DNA of 64,000 bases from assembly GCA_965243545.1 (NCBI GenBank), contig OZ251573.1, positions 434,001 through 498,000 on the forward strand, read 5' to 3'. A model generated the notes under the pieces. The model was not told where the DNA came from. It was given only the letters and a program-made list of their open reading frames with translations, and did not search any database. Origin of the DNA: CATQHW01 sp965243545. GTDB lineage: Bacteria; Spirochaetota; Spirochaetia; SZUA-6; Bin103. A program made the position numbers and the translations under genes. Below are positions 24,424-33,498 of the stretch, one piece after another (positions within the stretch are counted from its first letter, which is position 1; each line of letters opens with the position of its first letter).

Positions 24424-25389
24424 TCACTCGTGCTCGGGGTCGATGCCCGCCCGGCGCAGCAACGCTTCCAGCCGTTCGGCGCGGCGCTGTTCCTGGTCCG
24501 CGCGCTGCTGTTCCTGCTCGGCGCGTTGCTGTTCCTGCTCGGCGCGCTGATGCGCCTGATCTGCGCGCTGCCGCTCCCGGTCCGCGTGCTGCTGCTCCTG
24601 CTCCGCCCGCCGGTGCGCCTGCTCGGCATTCTCCTGGCCCGTGAGGATCAACGCGCCGTCGGCGTCCGTCCAGCGCAGCCACGCACGGCGAAACTCTTCG
24701 AACTCGCCCTCCCACAGCGTCATCCCCAACCCCAGGTCCGGGAACCGCGCCGCCACTTGGCGCACGTAGCTCCCCCCGCTCAAGCGGTAGATGCGCAGGT
24801 CATCGCGCATCACCTCATGGAGCGGGTCGTAGACGACGTAGTAGCGTACTCCCATCCGGGCGTAGCTCAGCCGCTTCCTTGCGATCTCGCCGCCTTTCCG
24901 GTTCGATACGATCTCCACCACCAGATCCGGCGCCTTGCCGAATACCCACACGAAGTAGGAGCGGTGCTCCTTGCGCAACCAGTTCGGGTTGGCCTGCACG
25001 TCCAGGCTCAGGAAGACGTCCGGCACGATGGCCGGGTTGCGCGGCTCCGGGAACACGCCGACGTTGGCCGCCGCCAGAAAGGACCGCCCGCCGCCCGGAC
25101 CGGCCCATGAGCTGTACAACGGCCCGGTGAGCAGCCGCTGCTGCTTCTCGGAGATCATGTTGTCCACGGGTTCGTCGTCCTCGGTGATCAGAGAATCGTA
25201 ATCGACGTCGAGCGCCGGCCTGGGCGGCGCCACCGGGGCGGCGAGCGGCGCGACCGGCGCCGGCCGTGCGCGCAGGTGCGCCGGAACCCGGCCGGAATCG
25301 CGGAACGTATCCGGCGTTGCCATCGCCGCCGGCTCACCGGCGCGCGGGTCAGGCTCCGAACGGCCGGACGGGAACGTTGGCGAGTCCAT
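24424..25389 (-). CDS. Uma2-family nuclease-like protein with heptad repeats, copy A
   Basis: A 321-residue member of the Uma2 family (PD-(D/E)XK fold). After a Pro/Ala-rich N-terminus come DVDYDSLITEDDEPVDNMIS, PAIVPDVFLSLDV (first active-site Asp) and APDLVVEIVSNRKGGEIARKRLSYARMGVRYYVVYDP (E-x-V and basic residues). The C-terminus is a predicted coiled coil of seven heptads of the type QEQQRAE/QAHQRAD, encoded by 21-bp repeats, ending RLEALLRRAGIDPEHE. It is the first of three tandem copies with different heptad numbers (7, 3, 14). A 7-bp duplication in its leader moves the TATAGT -10 box to 14 bases before the ATG. Confidence 0.88.
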   Translation of the reverse strand: MDSPTFPSGRSEPDPRAGEPAAMATPDTFRDSGRVPAHLRARPAPVAPLAAPVAPPRPALDVDYDSLITEDDEPVDNMISEKQQRLLTGPLYSSWAGPGGGRSFLAAANVGVFPEPRNPAIVPDVFLSLDVQANPNWLRKEHRSYFVWVFGKAPDLVVEIVSNRKGGEIARKRLSYARMGVRYYVVYDPLHEVMRDDLRIYRLSGGSYVRQVAARFPDLGLGMTLWEGEFEEFRRAWLRWTDADGALILTGQENAEQAHRRAEQEQQHADRERQRADQAHQRAEQEQQRAEQEQQRADQEQRRAERLEALLRRAGIDPEHE

Positions 25390-25436
25390 GAGAGGAAAGA
25401 GGAACTATAGCACGACCTGCAGCCTCCGGCGCTAGT

Positions 25437-25488
25437 ACGGCAAGGAGCTGGTGATCGAGATCGCCGAGGAGGAAACGGGGAGCTGACG
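25437..25488 (+). repeat. Lipoprotein-tail repeat between Uma2 copies A and B
   Basis: A copy of the lipoprotein end (YGKELVIEIAEEETGS plus stop) and the following GC-rich segment, here without any lipoprotein. It marks the boundary of the duplicated ~1.1-kb unit [tail + Uma2 gene + upstream region]. Confidence 0.85.
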
Positions 25489-25556
25489 CGCCGCGCGCCG
25501 CCGGCCGGGTGAGCGCGGCGCGCCGCGGCCCCGCCGGCTCGAAGGCGGCCGCGTGT

Positions 25557-26444
25557 TCACTCGTGCTCGGGGTCGATGCCCGCCCGGCGCAGCAACGCTT
25601 CCAGCCGTTCGGCGCGGCGCTGCTCCTGGTCCGCGCGCTGCTGTTCCTGCTTCGCCCGCCGGTGCGCCTGCTCGGCATTCTCCTGGCCCGTGAGGATCAA
25701 CGTGCCGTCGGCGTCCGTCCAGCGCAGCCACGCACGGCGAAACTCTTCGAACTCGCCCTCCCACAGCGTCATCCCCAACCCCAGGTCCGGGAACCGCGCC
25801 GCCACTTGGCGCACGTAGCTCCCCCCGCTCAAGCGGTAGATGCGCAGGTCATCGCGCATCACCTCATGGAGCGGGTCGTAGACGACGTAGTAGCGTACTC
25901 CCATCCGGGCGTAGCTCAGCCGCTTCCTTGCGATCTCGCCGCCTTTCCGGTTCGATACGATCTCCACCACCAGGTCCGGCGCCTTGCCGAATACCCACAC
26001 GAAGTAGGAGCGGTGCTCCTTGCGCAACCAGTTCGGGTTTGCCTGCACGTCCAGGCTCAGGAAGACGTCCGGCACGATGGCCGGGTTGCGCGGCTCCGGG
26101 AACACACCCACGTTGGCCGCCGCCAGAAAGGACCGCCCGCCGCCCGGACCGGTCCATGAGCTGTACAACGGCCCGGTGAGCAGGCGCTGCTGCTTCTCGG
26201 AGATCATGTTGTCCACGGGTTCGTCGTCCTCGGTGATCAGGGAATCGTAATCGACGTCGAGCGCCGGCCTGGGCGGCGCCACATGGACCGGGGTGGCGAG
26301 CGGCGCGACCGGCGCCGGCGGTGCGCGCAGGTGCGCCGGAACCCGGCCGGGATCGCGGACCGTATCCGGCGCCGCCATCGCTGCCGGCTCACCGGCGCGC
26401 GGGTCAGGCTCCGAACGGCCGGACGGGAACGTTGGCGAGTCCAT
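25557..26444 (-). CDS. Uma2-family nuclease-like protein with heptad repeats, copy B
   Basis: A 295-residue copy nearly identical to copies A and C through the nuclease-like core (PDVFLSLDV, DLVVEIVSNRKGGE). The C-terminal coiled coil is reduced to three heptads (QAHRRAK, QEQQRAD, QEQRRAE) before RLEALL. The start is ATG 26444, where the N-terminal sequence MDSPTFPSGRSEPDPRAGEP matches copy A exactly; the longer open frame upstream is duplicated non-coding sequence. A TATAGT box ends 7 bases before the ATG, so the transcript may be leaderless. Confidence 0.88.
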   Translation of the reverse strand: MDSPTFPSGRSEPDPRAGEPAAMAAPDTVRDPGRVPAHLRAPPAPVAPLATPVHVAPPRPALDVDYDSLITEDDEPVDNMISEKQQRLLTGPLYSSWTGPGGGRSFLAAANVGVFPEPRNPAIVPDVFLSLDVQANPNWLRKEHRSYFVWVFGKAPDLVVEIVSNRKGGEIARKRLSYARMGVRYYVVYDPLHEVMRDDLRIYRLSGGSYVRQVAARFPDLGLGMTLWEGEFEEFRRAWLRWTDADGTLILTGQENAEQAHRRAKQEQQRADQEQRRAERLEALLRRAGIDPEHE

Positions 26445-26483
26445 GAGAGGAACTATAGCACGACCTGCAGCCTCCGGCGCTAG

Positions 26484-26535
26484 TACGGCAAGGAGCTGGT
26501 GATCGAGATCGCCGAGGAGGAAACGGGGAGCTGAC
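26484..26535 (+). repeat. Lipoprotein-tail repeat between Uma2 copies B and C
   Basis: A further copy of the lipoprotein tail and stop codon, followed by a shortened form of the GC-rich segment. It is the second boundary of the tandem unit. Confidence 0.85.
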
Positions 26536-26571
26536 GCGCCGCGCGCCGCCGGCTCGAAGGCGGCCGCGTGT

Positions 26572-27690
26572 TCACTCGTGATCGGGGTCGATGCCCGCCC
26601 GGCGCAGCAACGCTTCCAGCCGTTCGGCGCGGCGCTGCACCTGGTCCGCGCGCCGCTGTTCCTGCTCGGCGCGTTGCTGTTCCTGCTCGGCGCGCTGATG
26701 CGCCTGATCTGCGCGCTGATGCGCCTGATCTGCGCGCTGATGCGCCTGATCTGCGCGCTGCCGCTCCCGGTCCGCGTGCTGCTGCACCTGGTCCGCGCGC
26801 CGCTGTTCCTGCTCGGCGCGTTGCTGTTCCTGATCTGCGCGCTGATGCGCCTGATCTGCGCGCTGCCGCTCCCGGTCCGCGTGCTGCTGTTCCTGCTTCG
26901 CCCGCCGGTGCGCCTGCTCGGCATTCTCCTGGCCCGTGAGGATCAACGCGCCGTCGGCGTCCGTCCAGCGCAGCCACGCACGGCGAAACTCTTCGAACTC
27001 GCCCTCCCACAGCGTCATCCCCAACCCCAGGTCCGGGAACCGCGCCGCCACTTGGCGCACGTAGCTCCCCCCGCTCAAGCGGTAGATGCGCAGGTCATCG
27101 CGCATCACCTCATGGAGCGGGTCGTAGACGACGTAGTAGCGTACTCCCATCCGGGCGTAGCTCAGCCGCTTCCTTGCGATCTCGCCGCCTTTCCGGTTCG
27201 ACACGATCTCCACCACCAGGTCCGGCGCCTTGCCGAATACCCACACGAAGTAGGAGCGGTGCTCCTTGCGCAACCAGTTCGGGTTGGCCTGCACGTCCAG
27301 GCTCAGGAAGACGTCCGGCACGATGGCCGGGTTGCGCGGCTCCGGGAACACGCCGACGTTGGCCGCCGCCAGAAAGGACCGCCCGCCGCCCGGACCGGTC
27401 CATGAGCTGTACAACGGCTCGGTGAGCAGACGCTGCTGCTTCTCGGAGATCATGTTGTCCACGGGTTCGTCGTCCTCGGTGATCAGAGAATCGTAATCGA
27501 CGTCGAGCGCCGGCCTGGGCGGCGCCACATGGACCGGGGCGGCTGGCGGCGCGACCGACACCGGCGGTGCGCGCAGGTGCGCCGGAACCCGGCCGGGATC
27601 GCGGACCGTATCCGGCGCCGCCATCGCTGCCGGCTCACCGGCGCGCGGGTCAGGCTCGGAACGGCCGGACGGGAACGTTGGCGAGTCCAT
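26572..27690 (-). CDS. Uma2-family nuclease-like protein with heptad repeats, copy C
   Basis: The 372-residue longest copy. The core is nearly identical to A and B, but the C-terminal coiled coil has 14 heptads, including three consecutive QAHQRA(D/E) units and a repeated block QVQ(Q/R)xA-RERQRAD. All length change is in multiples of 21 bp, so the frame and the terminal RLEALLRRAGIDPDHE are kept. The start is ATG 27690, with TATAGT ending 7 bases upstream. The upstream flank joins directly to the DUF4143 ATPase gene at a shared CTAGT, the apparent edge of the tandem array. Confidence 0.88.
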   Translation of the reverse strand: MDSPTFPSGRSEPDPRAGEPAAMAAPDTVRDPGRVPAHLRAPPVSVAPPAAPVHVAPPRPALDVDYDSLITEDDEPVDNMISEKQQRLLTEPLYSSWTGPGGGRSFLAAANVGVFPEPRNPAIVPDVFLSLDVQANPNWLRKEHRSYFVWVFGKAPDLVVEIVSNRKGGEIARKRLSYARMGVRYYVVYDPLHEVMRDDLRIYRLSGGSYVRQVAARFPDLGLGMTLWEGEFEEFRRAWLRWTDADGALILTGQENAEQAHRRAKQEQQHADRERQRADQAHQRADQEQQRAEQEQRRADQVQQHADRERQRADQAHQRADQAHQRADQAHQRAEQEQQRAEQEQRRADQVQRRAERLEALLRRAGIDPDHE

Positions 27691-27725
27691 GAGAGGAACT
27701 ATAGCACGACCTGCAAGCCTCCGCG

Positions 27726-28894
27726 CTAGTGGGTGATGATGGCGCCGGACCACAGCCGCTGCAGGAACTCCTCCCAGGGGAGGATCAGGATGCCGTCGTC
27801 GGTTTGGCGGGGAGCGCCGGCGGTGCAGACCACGGCGGTCAGACGGGGCCGGTGCTCCGCCGCGTACGCGCGCAACGCCCGAAGCTCCGCCGGGCCGGGG
27901 TTGGCGCCGGCCTTGACCTCCAGCGCTACCTCGCCCTCCTGACCAAGTACGAAGTCGCACTCCAGGCCCGACTTGGTGCGCCAGAAACGCACCTGAAAGT
28001 CGCACTCGCGGTAGCTGCGGTAGGCGAGCAGCTCCATGAGTACGAAGTGTTCCAGCGCGCGCCCGAAGTCGGGACCGGCAGCCCGCGCGACCCGGCGCCC
28101 GGTCAGGTAGCCGGCGACGCCGACGTCGAACAGATAGAACTTCGGCGCCTGAACGATGACCGCGCGCGTTCGGCGTCGGCGGAACGGCTCCACGAAGACG
28201 CCGAGCAGGGTATCGACCAGAATCTGAAAGTACTCCCGCACGGTCTTGGAATCGACGCCGCAGTCGCGGGCCACGTTGCTGTAGTTGAGCAGCTCGCCAT
28301 GACAGAACGGCAGCGCGTCGAAGAACCGCGAGAACGCCGCCACGTTGCGCGTCAACCCCTCGTCGAACACCTCCTCTTTGAGGTAGTCGTCGACGTAGCC
28401 GGACAGCGCGCGCCGGTGTTGCGCCGCGTCATAGTGTTGCGGGATCAGGCCGCGATTGAGCGCCCGCAACAGGTCGAACGCCGGAATCTCCGGCCACGTC
28501 AGAGGATGGAGCAGGAAGCGCCAGGCGCGTCCACCGAGCAGGTTGGCGCGCCCGCGCCGCACCTTGCGGGCGCTGGACCCGCACAGCACGAAGCTGAGGC
28601 CGTCGTCTTCGATCATCCGATGCACTTCGTCCAGCAGCGGCGGAACCCGCTGCACCTCGTCGATGATGATCGGGTTGGCGCGGACCGCGGGGTCGAGGGC
28701 GCGCACGCGCTCGGCCAAGCGCCACGGCGCCCGCGTGAGCTCCAGCAGCACGCGGGTGTCGAGCAGGTCGAAGCGGGCCGAACGCGGGAACGACTGCCGC
28801 AGCAGGGTCGACTTGCCGGTCTTGCGCGGCCCCACAGGAACGCCGACTGGCCGCGCGGCAGCGTCAGGTCGAGGGTGCGCCGGTACTGCTCCAT
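27726..28894 (-). pseudogene. AAA_14/DUF4143 ATPase, frameshifted at the Walker A motif
   Basis: A DUF4143-type ATP-binding protein. The N-terminus MEQYRRTLDLTLPRGQSAFLWG (from ATG 28894) is in one frame, and PRKTGKSTLLRQSFPRSARF plus everything after it is in another. Insertion of one base in the GGGGCC at about 28828-28833 would restore WGPRKTGKS, exactly the family Walker A. The rest is intact: NPIIIDEVQRVP (Walker B), FVLCGSSARKVRRG, PLTWPEIP, LNYSNVARDCGVDSKTVREYFQILVDT, and a C-terminal nuclease-like ECDFVLGQEGEVALEVKAG. A GTG at 28835 could start a protein lacking the first strand. The gene was recently inactivated, or there is a sequence error in a G/C run. Confidence 0.82.
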
Positions 28895-29086
28895 TTCGTA
28901 ACGTATTCCGAACGGGTATGACCGATTCGGAACATACTCCGAATAGGTCCGCTGGTCGAGTCGCGGACGGCCGGCGCGGGCAGCCCGCTCCATGCCGCGA
29001 CTCCGAAGCGATTCACGTGCGGATCGACGTGAGACAGCAGCCCCGCATGAACCGTCACCGTCGCTCAGACCGGACCCGAACGGAGA

Positions 29087-29524
29087 TCAGCGGCCGATCA
29101 ACCCCTTCACGGCTGTGACGAGCGTCTTGATCACGCCGTAGCCCGCGACCGCGATCAGCGCCGGAGTAACCAACGACGCAGCCGCGGCGCGTTGCGTTTC
29201 GTTCCCCAAGAAGAAGAATCCGAGTACCGTGAGGACCGCGACGCCAGCCAATCCAAGCACGACCCAGAATATGCTACCGATTCGCTTCAGCCTCTCCTTT
29301 TCCAGTGCGATGTTGTCGTCGCTCGCTTTCGAAGCCATCTGGTACTTGCGATCATCTTGCGCGGCTTTTACTTCAAGAGCCTTTTCCGCCAAATCCGCTC
29401 GGCGATTGTCCAGGATGATCCACTGCTTCTGGACTTCTACAACATCCGCCAGTATCCGCTTCTCGGGCACACTACCGTCGCCATTCGCATGCTTCGACAT
29501 CAGAAACCCTGGCGCTCCGGACAT
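29087..29524 (-). CDS. Small membrane protein with coiled coil
   Basis: A 145-residue protein I do not recognise. A soluble N-terminal part with a predicted coiled coil (LDNRRADLAEKALEVKAAQDDRKYQM, NIALEKERLKR) is followed by two membrane segments, FWVVLGLAGVAVLTVLGFFFLG and LVTPALIAVAGYGVIKTLV. An internal ATG eight codons in (29500) is an alternative start. It sits between the DUF4143 ATPase and the first STAND gene, on the same strand. A membrane-acting accessory role is only a guess. Confidence 0.6.
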   Translation of the reverse strand: MSGAPGFLMSKHANGDGSVPEKRILADVVEVQKQWIILDNRRADLAEKALEVKAAQDDRKYQMASKASDDNIALEKERLKRIGSIFWVVLGLAGVAVLTVLGFFFLGNETQRAAAASLVTPALIAVAGYGVIKTLVTAVKGLIGR

Positions 29525-29650
29525 TTCTGCTCTAGCAGGGGACGCAGCCCCGGATCAACCGTGACCTCCGGGGACCAAAATCGAACGTAGTAGCCGACAT
29601 GTGGATACGTGCTTGTCTGTCTCATCCAACCTCCGATGCAGTCGATGCTC

Positions 29651-32600
29651 CTATCGGCGGTGACCCTCCACTGCCACCTCCTTCTCTCGATCAATGGCGG
29701 ACCGTTCCCGCTCCTTCGTATACTCGATCCCGCTTCTCCCGATTCCGATGATCCTATCGTCGGGATCGCTCAGCAGAGTCTCGAATCCGCGTCTCCGTCT
29801 TGCCCACATTTCGCTCTCCAAGCCACTCCAACTCGAGACTCGGCCGATGGTCGCGTATAGTACGTTCTGCGTGGAGTAGCCATGATCCAGAGCTGCCAAC
29901 GCCATTCTTCGCCACGTACCATCAAGGGACTGAACGAGCGGATCGTCGTCATCCTTCGGCGCTTCTGATTCCCGCCAACTGGGTGCACGGTCCAGCGGAT
30001 CGAGATGATGTTCCTTCATGGTCTCATACCCCAGAAGCTGTCGATAGAGATCAAGATCACCGCCCACAAGACACTCGATCACGCCGAAAACCGTGCGAAT
30101 TTCGTCAGCGGTTGCCAAGCGCGCCAAAATTTCGCTTCGCTGATCAAGACCTAACGACCGCGCGACCCTCCTGTGCAAATCTCTTTCCGGGAGACGCCCG
30201 GAGTGTTCGGATCCCGACAAGCTGGATACCAGCCAGTCGACTGCCAAGTCGCTGTCCTCGGACAAAATCTCTCCGAGCCGGTGATTGCCACCGGCCCCTT
30301 CGGCTCCCTCCCACGCGGAGCGTAGAATCGCCTGTCGCCACGCGGTACGGATCGCGGATGGGATATTCCCTCGATGCCTCGCCCAGTAGCCGACCGATGC
30401 GGCGACGGCAATCCGAGGAACCCCCGACTGCAGCATCTCCCGGATCGTTGCGTCTGGCATCGCATGAAGCGACAGATTCAGAAAACTCCCGAAGCTCGGC
30501 ATGTCGGATGCTGCAGAGATGGCGGGGTTGAGCAGCTCACGAGAGGGCGATCGGTGTGCCAACACGGACTCCGCGGCGATCCATCGGTATTCTTTTTTGG
30601 CGAGGCATCGGCCTGCAAGGCACTCCCACCCGGGCAGTTCCTCGTCTCTAGCTTTGAGCAGGAATGGTGTGACCAAGGAGGATGGAAGAGAATGATCGAC
30701 CAAAGCATCGGCGGCGGCGATGGGGTCCGGCACGCGCTCAGCTAAGGCGGCGCAGAACCTCTCCAGTGACTGCAGTCTCTCTATTCCTGCGAGGCGCGCC
30801 TCTGCCTGGCACCGATCCAGCAGCGACGCAACATCTGCAAGTGGACGATCCGCCCAGTGTCTCGCGAGTTCGTCTACGGCTTCCGACCGAACCCGGCTCT
30901 GGCGCCCCCAATCTTTGACATCGACCGACCGCAACGGGAATAGCACCTCGAATACCGGATCGAGGCGCAATCCGGATGTCGTTTCCGATAGTTCGGCGAT
31001 ACGATTCTGAATACCGGGATGGTGACGCGTAACGCTGGCTATGTCCACGAGCATGGCAGTTGCAAAGTCATGAAGAATGCGGTGTGTTGTGCGGTTGATT
31101 TCGACTGGCGGAAAAAACGTCAGTCGGGGATTTGACCAAGCTCCCACAAGGTCGAACAGATCGTTCCATGGCACACGCTCAGACCCTTTCACCACATGCA
31201 ACACGTCAGGCCAATGAGAAATCAGAGATCGAAGCTCACGGTCGCTGAGTATCCGACTTTTTAAGAAAACCGTGTTTCCAATACCCGGATCGGTTCCGCG
31301 GTACTCAACCCCGGGGGCCATCGCCAGGCACAGTGTACGGATGGCCGCAGGTGTATTCGGAGTCATCTTCCACCAGTTGAGCGTCGCTCGCACGAGCGTC
31401 AAGCGCCTGTCGAGCAGGTACGCCGTGTCACCAGGGTCTCCGTTCGCCCAGGATTTGAGTTGATCGATAGGACGTTCCGATGGTCCTCCGGAATGTTCGT
31501 GGTCCGCACGGTTCAGCAGCATCGGTATGGCTGTCTCCGGTGCGCTACGCAGGGCGGCTTGGGCGACCTCTCCGATCAACTCGGGGTGTCGCTGGAGTAC
31601 ATATCGAGCTTCGACGGCTCCGAGGGAGGCGTAGTCCGCCCACAGCTTGGGAAGACTCGCTTCTTCGAGGTGGCGCTCCAGGGCGCAAACGGCCGCCCCT
31701 TGCGATCGGGCGCCGATCAGGGTACGAAGCGCATCATCTCGTTTCTCGACGATGTCCAGGAATGGCTCGATGTCGAGCGATCCCGGTCCGTCGAAGAAGA
31801 CTCGTTTGACGATGACCCAGCGCATCGGCTCTGGTTGTACCGATACTGCTTTGCCTGCTGATTCTCGAATGACTCCTGCGGCGGCGAGTCTTGCAAGGTC
31901 GGTGCTCACGTCGAACGGTGGCTTTCCAAGACGGCGGGAGACGGCATCTTGCTCGACTCCGGCGTCGCCTCCAAGCGCGAAGGGCGCCAACAATCGCACA
32001 GCGTCGACGCCAACGATTTTGCCGATACTTCGGCTAAGCTCGGCGACGAGCGATGTGCCGCGCAATACGTCCACAGCGTTCCCCGAACGAAACAGGTGAG
32101 CGAGCGTCGCGGCGAGACCAGGCCGGCCGCCGGCCTGCTTTCTTATCATGTACAGCAACCGGTCTGGTCCGTGGATGCCGAACGACTTGATGATCTCCAC
32201 CATCGTGTCGGCGTCGAGACGGTCGAGTCGCATCTCACTGGCGGTCCCGACTTGTAGCGTGCTGCGGACGGTGTCGGCGTCTCCGGGCCAACTCGTCGCG
32301 ATGATCCGAAACTCCGCTTTGATGTCGTTCCTGATCTGATCGAGCTTCATGATCCGATCGGGGTCGACGTGCGCGTCGTCGACGATCACCGCCGCGGGAC
32401 GCAGGCGGCGCAAGTCGTTCGCAATCTGCGTACGGTCGTCATCTACCAGGAAGCGCGCGTGTCCTTCCAACGCCAACGACCGCAGAAGAAACGTCTTCCC
32501 CGCTCCCGGTTCACCCACGAGCAAGCAATCCCCTTTCTGCTTCCGCAGCCAGTCCATCTCCATTTTTCGACCGAGCACGGCGTCACCTAGGAGCGGCCGA

Positions 32601-33298
32601 TGCGTCGCCGGGAACAGGCTCAGGGCAGCCGGCCTGCCGGTCACTCCGAGCAGGCGCTTGCACCATTCGGGTTCCTGGTAGAGACTCTGCGCAAACCAAT
32701 CCTGATCGTAGATTTGGATCAACGTCACTCCCCGTGTACGCGCGGCATCGTTCAGTCTGCCGCGAGAGTGGGGAGTAATGCGGCGCGGAGTCGCAAACAG
32801 CGTGCGGTTGAACTTCCATCCCTTGCTCGTTGCCCGGTCGAGGTTGCGCTCGAAGTTGTTTACGAGCTTCTCGCCGGTGGTCACGATGAGGGGAAACGGC
32901 TCGCCGGCGGCATCAGCGACCGCTCCGTCGAAGCCGTCGTCTCCGCCGCCGCGCACCGGAACCAGTGTCGGCCAAGCACGGCTGAGCAGGGCAACAGCGC
33001 ACGCCTCGAACGTCTCGGGGTCGAGTCTCCCAGCAAGGGCGTCCAGGATCGCCCGATGGTGCTCGTCGAGGATGACGGCGGATGACCTTCTGACCGTGGT
33101 GGATCGGTAAGTGTTGGCCACCGCATTAATTCGGTCCATCATCGGTGCGGAGATGCCCAGCTCGCCCCGTTCCCAACGGGCGACCGTGTTGGGCTGCGCG
33201 CCCACCGCCTTTGCAAACTCTCTCTGCGTGAGGCCGAGTCGCTCGCGAAGTGTCTTGACGCAGAATAAGCGATTCGGTGATAGATTGGCCACAGGCAT
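29651..33298 (-). CDS. HTH - nuclease-like - STAND NTPase - helical repeat protein, copy 1
   Basis: About 1,215 residues. An Xre-type HTH (KTLRERLGLTQREFAKAVGAQPNTVARWERGELGI) is followed by a region with PD-(D/E)XK-like features (DPETFEACAVALL, RGGGDDGFDG, PLIVTTGEK). Then comes a P-loop NTPase: Walker A GEPGAGKT, Walker B AAVIVDDAH, RIIATSWPG, and AGGRPGLAATLAHLF with a STAND-like GxP. A ~700-residue helical repeat-like C-terminus follows. This order resembles Avs-type antiphage STAND proteins, but with an added HTH. An IS1380-family element inserted within the first six codons; the IS end now supplies a substitute start (ATG 33298, MPVANLSPNRLFC) that keeps the frame. Copy 2 at 42.6-46.2 kb is intact. 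Function is inference. Confidence 0.75.
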   Translation of the reverse strand: MPVANLSPNRLFCVKTLRERLGLTQREFAKAVGAQPNTVARWERGELGISAPMMDRINAVANTYRSTTVRRSSAVILDEHHRAILDALAGRLDPETFEACAVALLSRAWPTLVPVRGGGDDGFDGAVADAAGEPFPLIVTTGEKLVNNFERNLDRATSKGWKFNRTLFATPRRITPHSRGRLNDAARTRGVTLIQIYDQDWFAQSLYQEPEWCKRLLGVTGRPAALSLFPATHRPLLGDAVLGRKMEMDWLRKQKGDCLLVGEPGAGKTFLLRSLALEGHARFLVDDDRTQIANDLRRLRPAAVIVDDAHVDPDRIMKLDQIRNDIKAEFRIIATSWPGDADTVRSTLQVGTASEMRLDRLDADTMVEIIKSFGIHGPDRLLYMIRKQAGGRPGLAATLAHLFRSGNAVDVLRGTSLVAELSRSIGKIVGVDAVRLLAPFALGGDAGVEQDAVSRRLGKPPFDVSTDLARLAAAGVIRESAGKAVSVQPEPMRWVIVKRVFFDGPGSLDIEPFLDIVEKRDDALRTLIGARSQGAAVCALERHLEEASLPKLWADYASLGAVEARYVLQRHPELIGEVAQAALRSAPETAIPMLLNRADHEHSGGPSERPIDQLKSWANGDPGDTAYLLDRRLTLVRATLNWWKMTPNTPAAIRTLCLAMAPGVEYRGTDPGIGNTVFLKSRILSDRELRSLISHWPDVLHVVKGSERVPWNDLFDLVGAWSNPRLTFFPPVEINRTTHRILHDFATAMLVDIASVTRHHPGIQNRIAELSETTSGLRLDPVFEVLFPLRSVDVKDWGRQSRVRSEAVDELARHWADRPLADVASLLDRCQAEARLAGIERLQSLERFCAALAERVPDPIAAADALVDHSLPSSLVTPFLLKARDEELPGWECLAGRCLAKKEYRWIAAESVLAHRSPSRELLNPAISAASDMPSFGSFLNLSLHAMPDATIREMLQSGVPRIAVAASVGYWARHRGNIPSAIRTAWRQAILRSAWEGAEGAGGNHRLGEILSEDSDLAVDWLVSSLSGSEHSGRLPERDLHRRVARSLGLDQRSEILARLATADEIRTVFGVIECLVGGDLDLYRQLLGYETMKEHHLDPLDRAPSWRESEAPKDDDDPLVQSLDGTWRRMALAALDHGYSTQNVLYATIGRVSSWSGLESEMWARRRRGFETLLSDPDDRIIGIGRSGIEYTKERERSAIDREKEVAVEGHRR

Positions 33299-33498
33299 CA
33301 CGAAAGTCGGGAGATTTCGGCGACTCTTGGGATCTATAGGCGTCCCGACGCTGACATTCTGGGCATCCGCAGTGTGAGAACCGCGTCAACCCTTTGAGTT
33401 GACCAAGCCAGTGGCGATTTGGCGGCCTGTGGGACTTCAGGTGACGCCATCAGGGCAGACTACCCCTGCCATCTCGTCAACACCCGTCCCAGACTTCC

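Noticed and set aside
26620..26900. CRISPR-like or hydrophobic membrane ORF on the plus strand (Leu-rich repeats)
   Set aside because: This is the reverse complement of the heptad-coding 21-bp repeats of Uma2 copy C; the minus-strand frame has a full gene with conserved domains.
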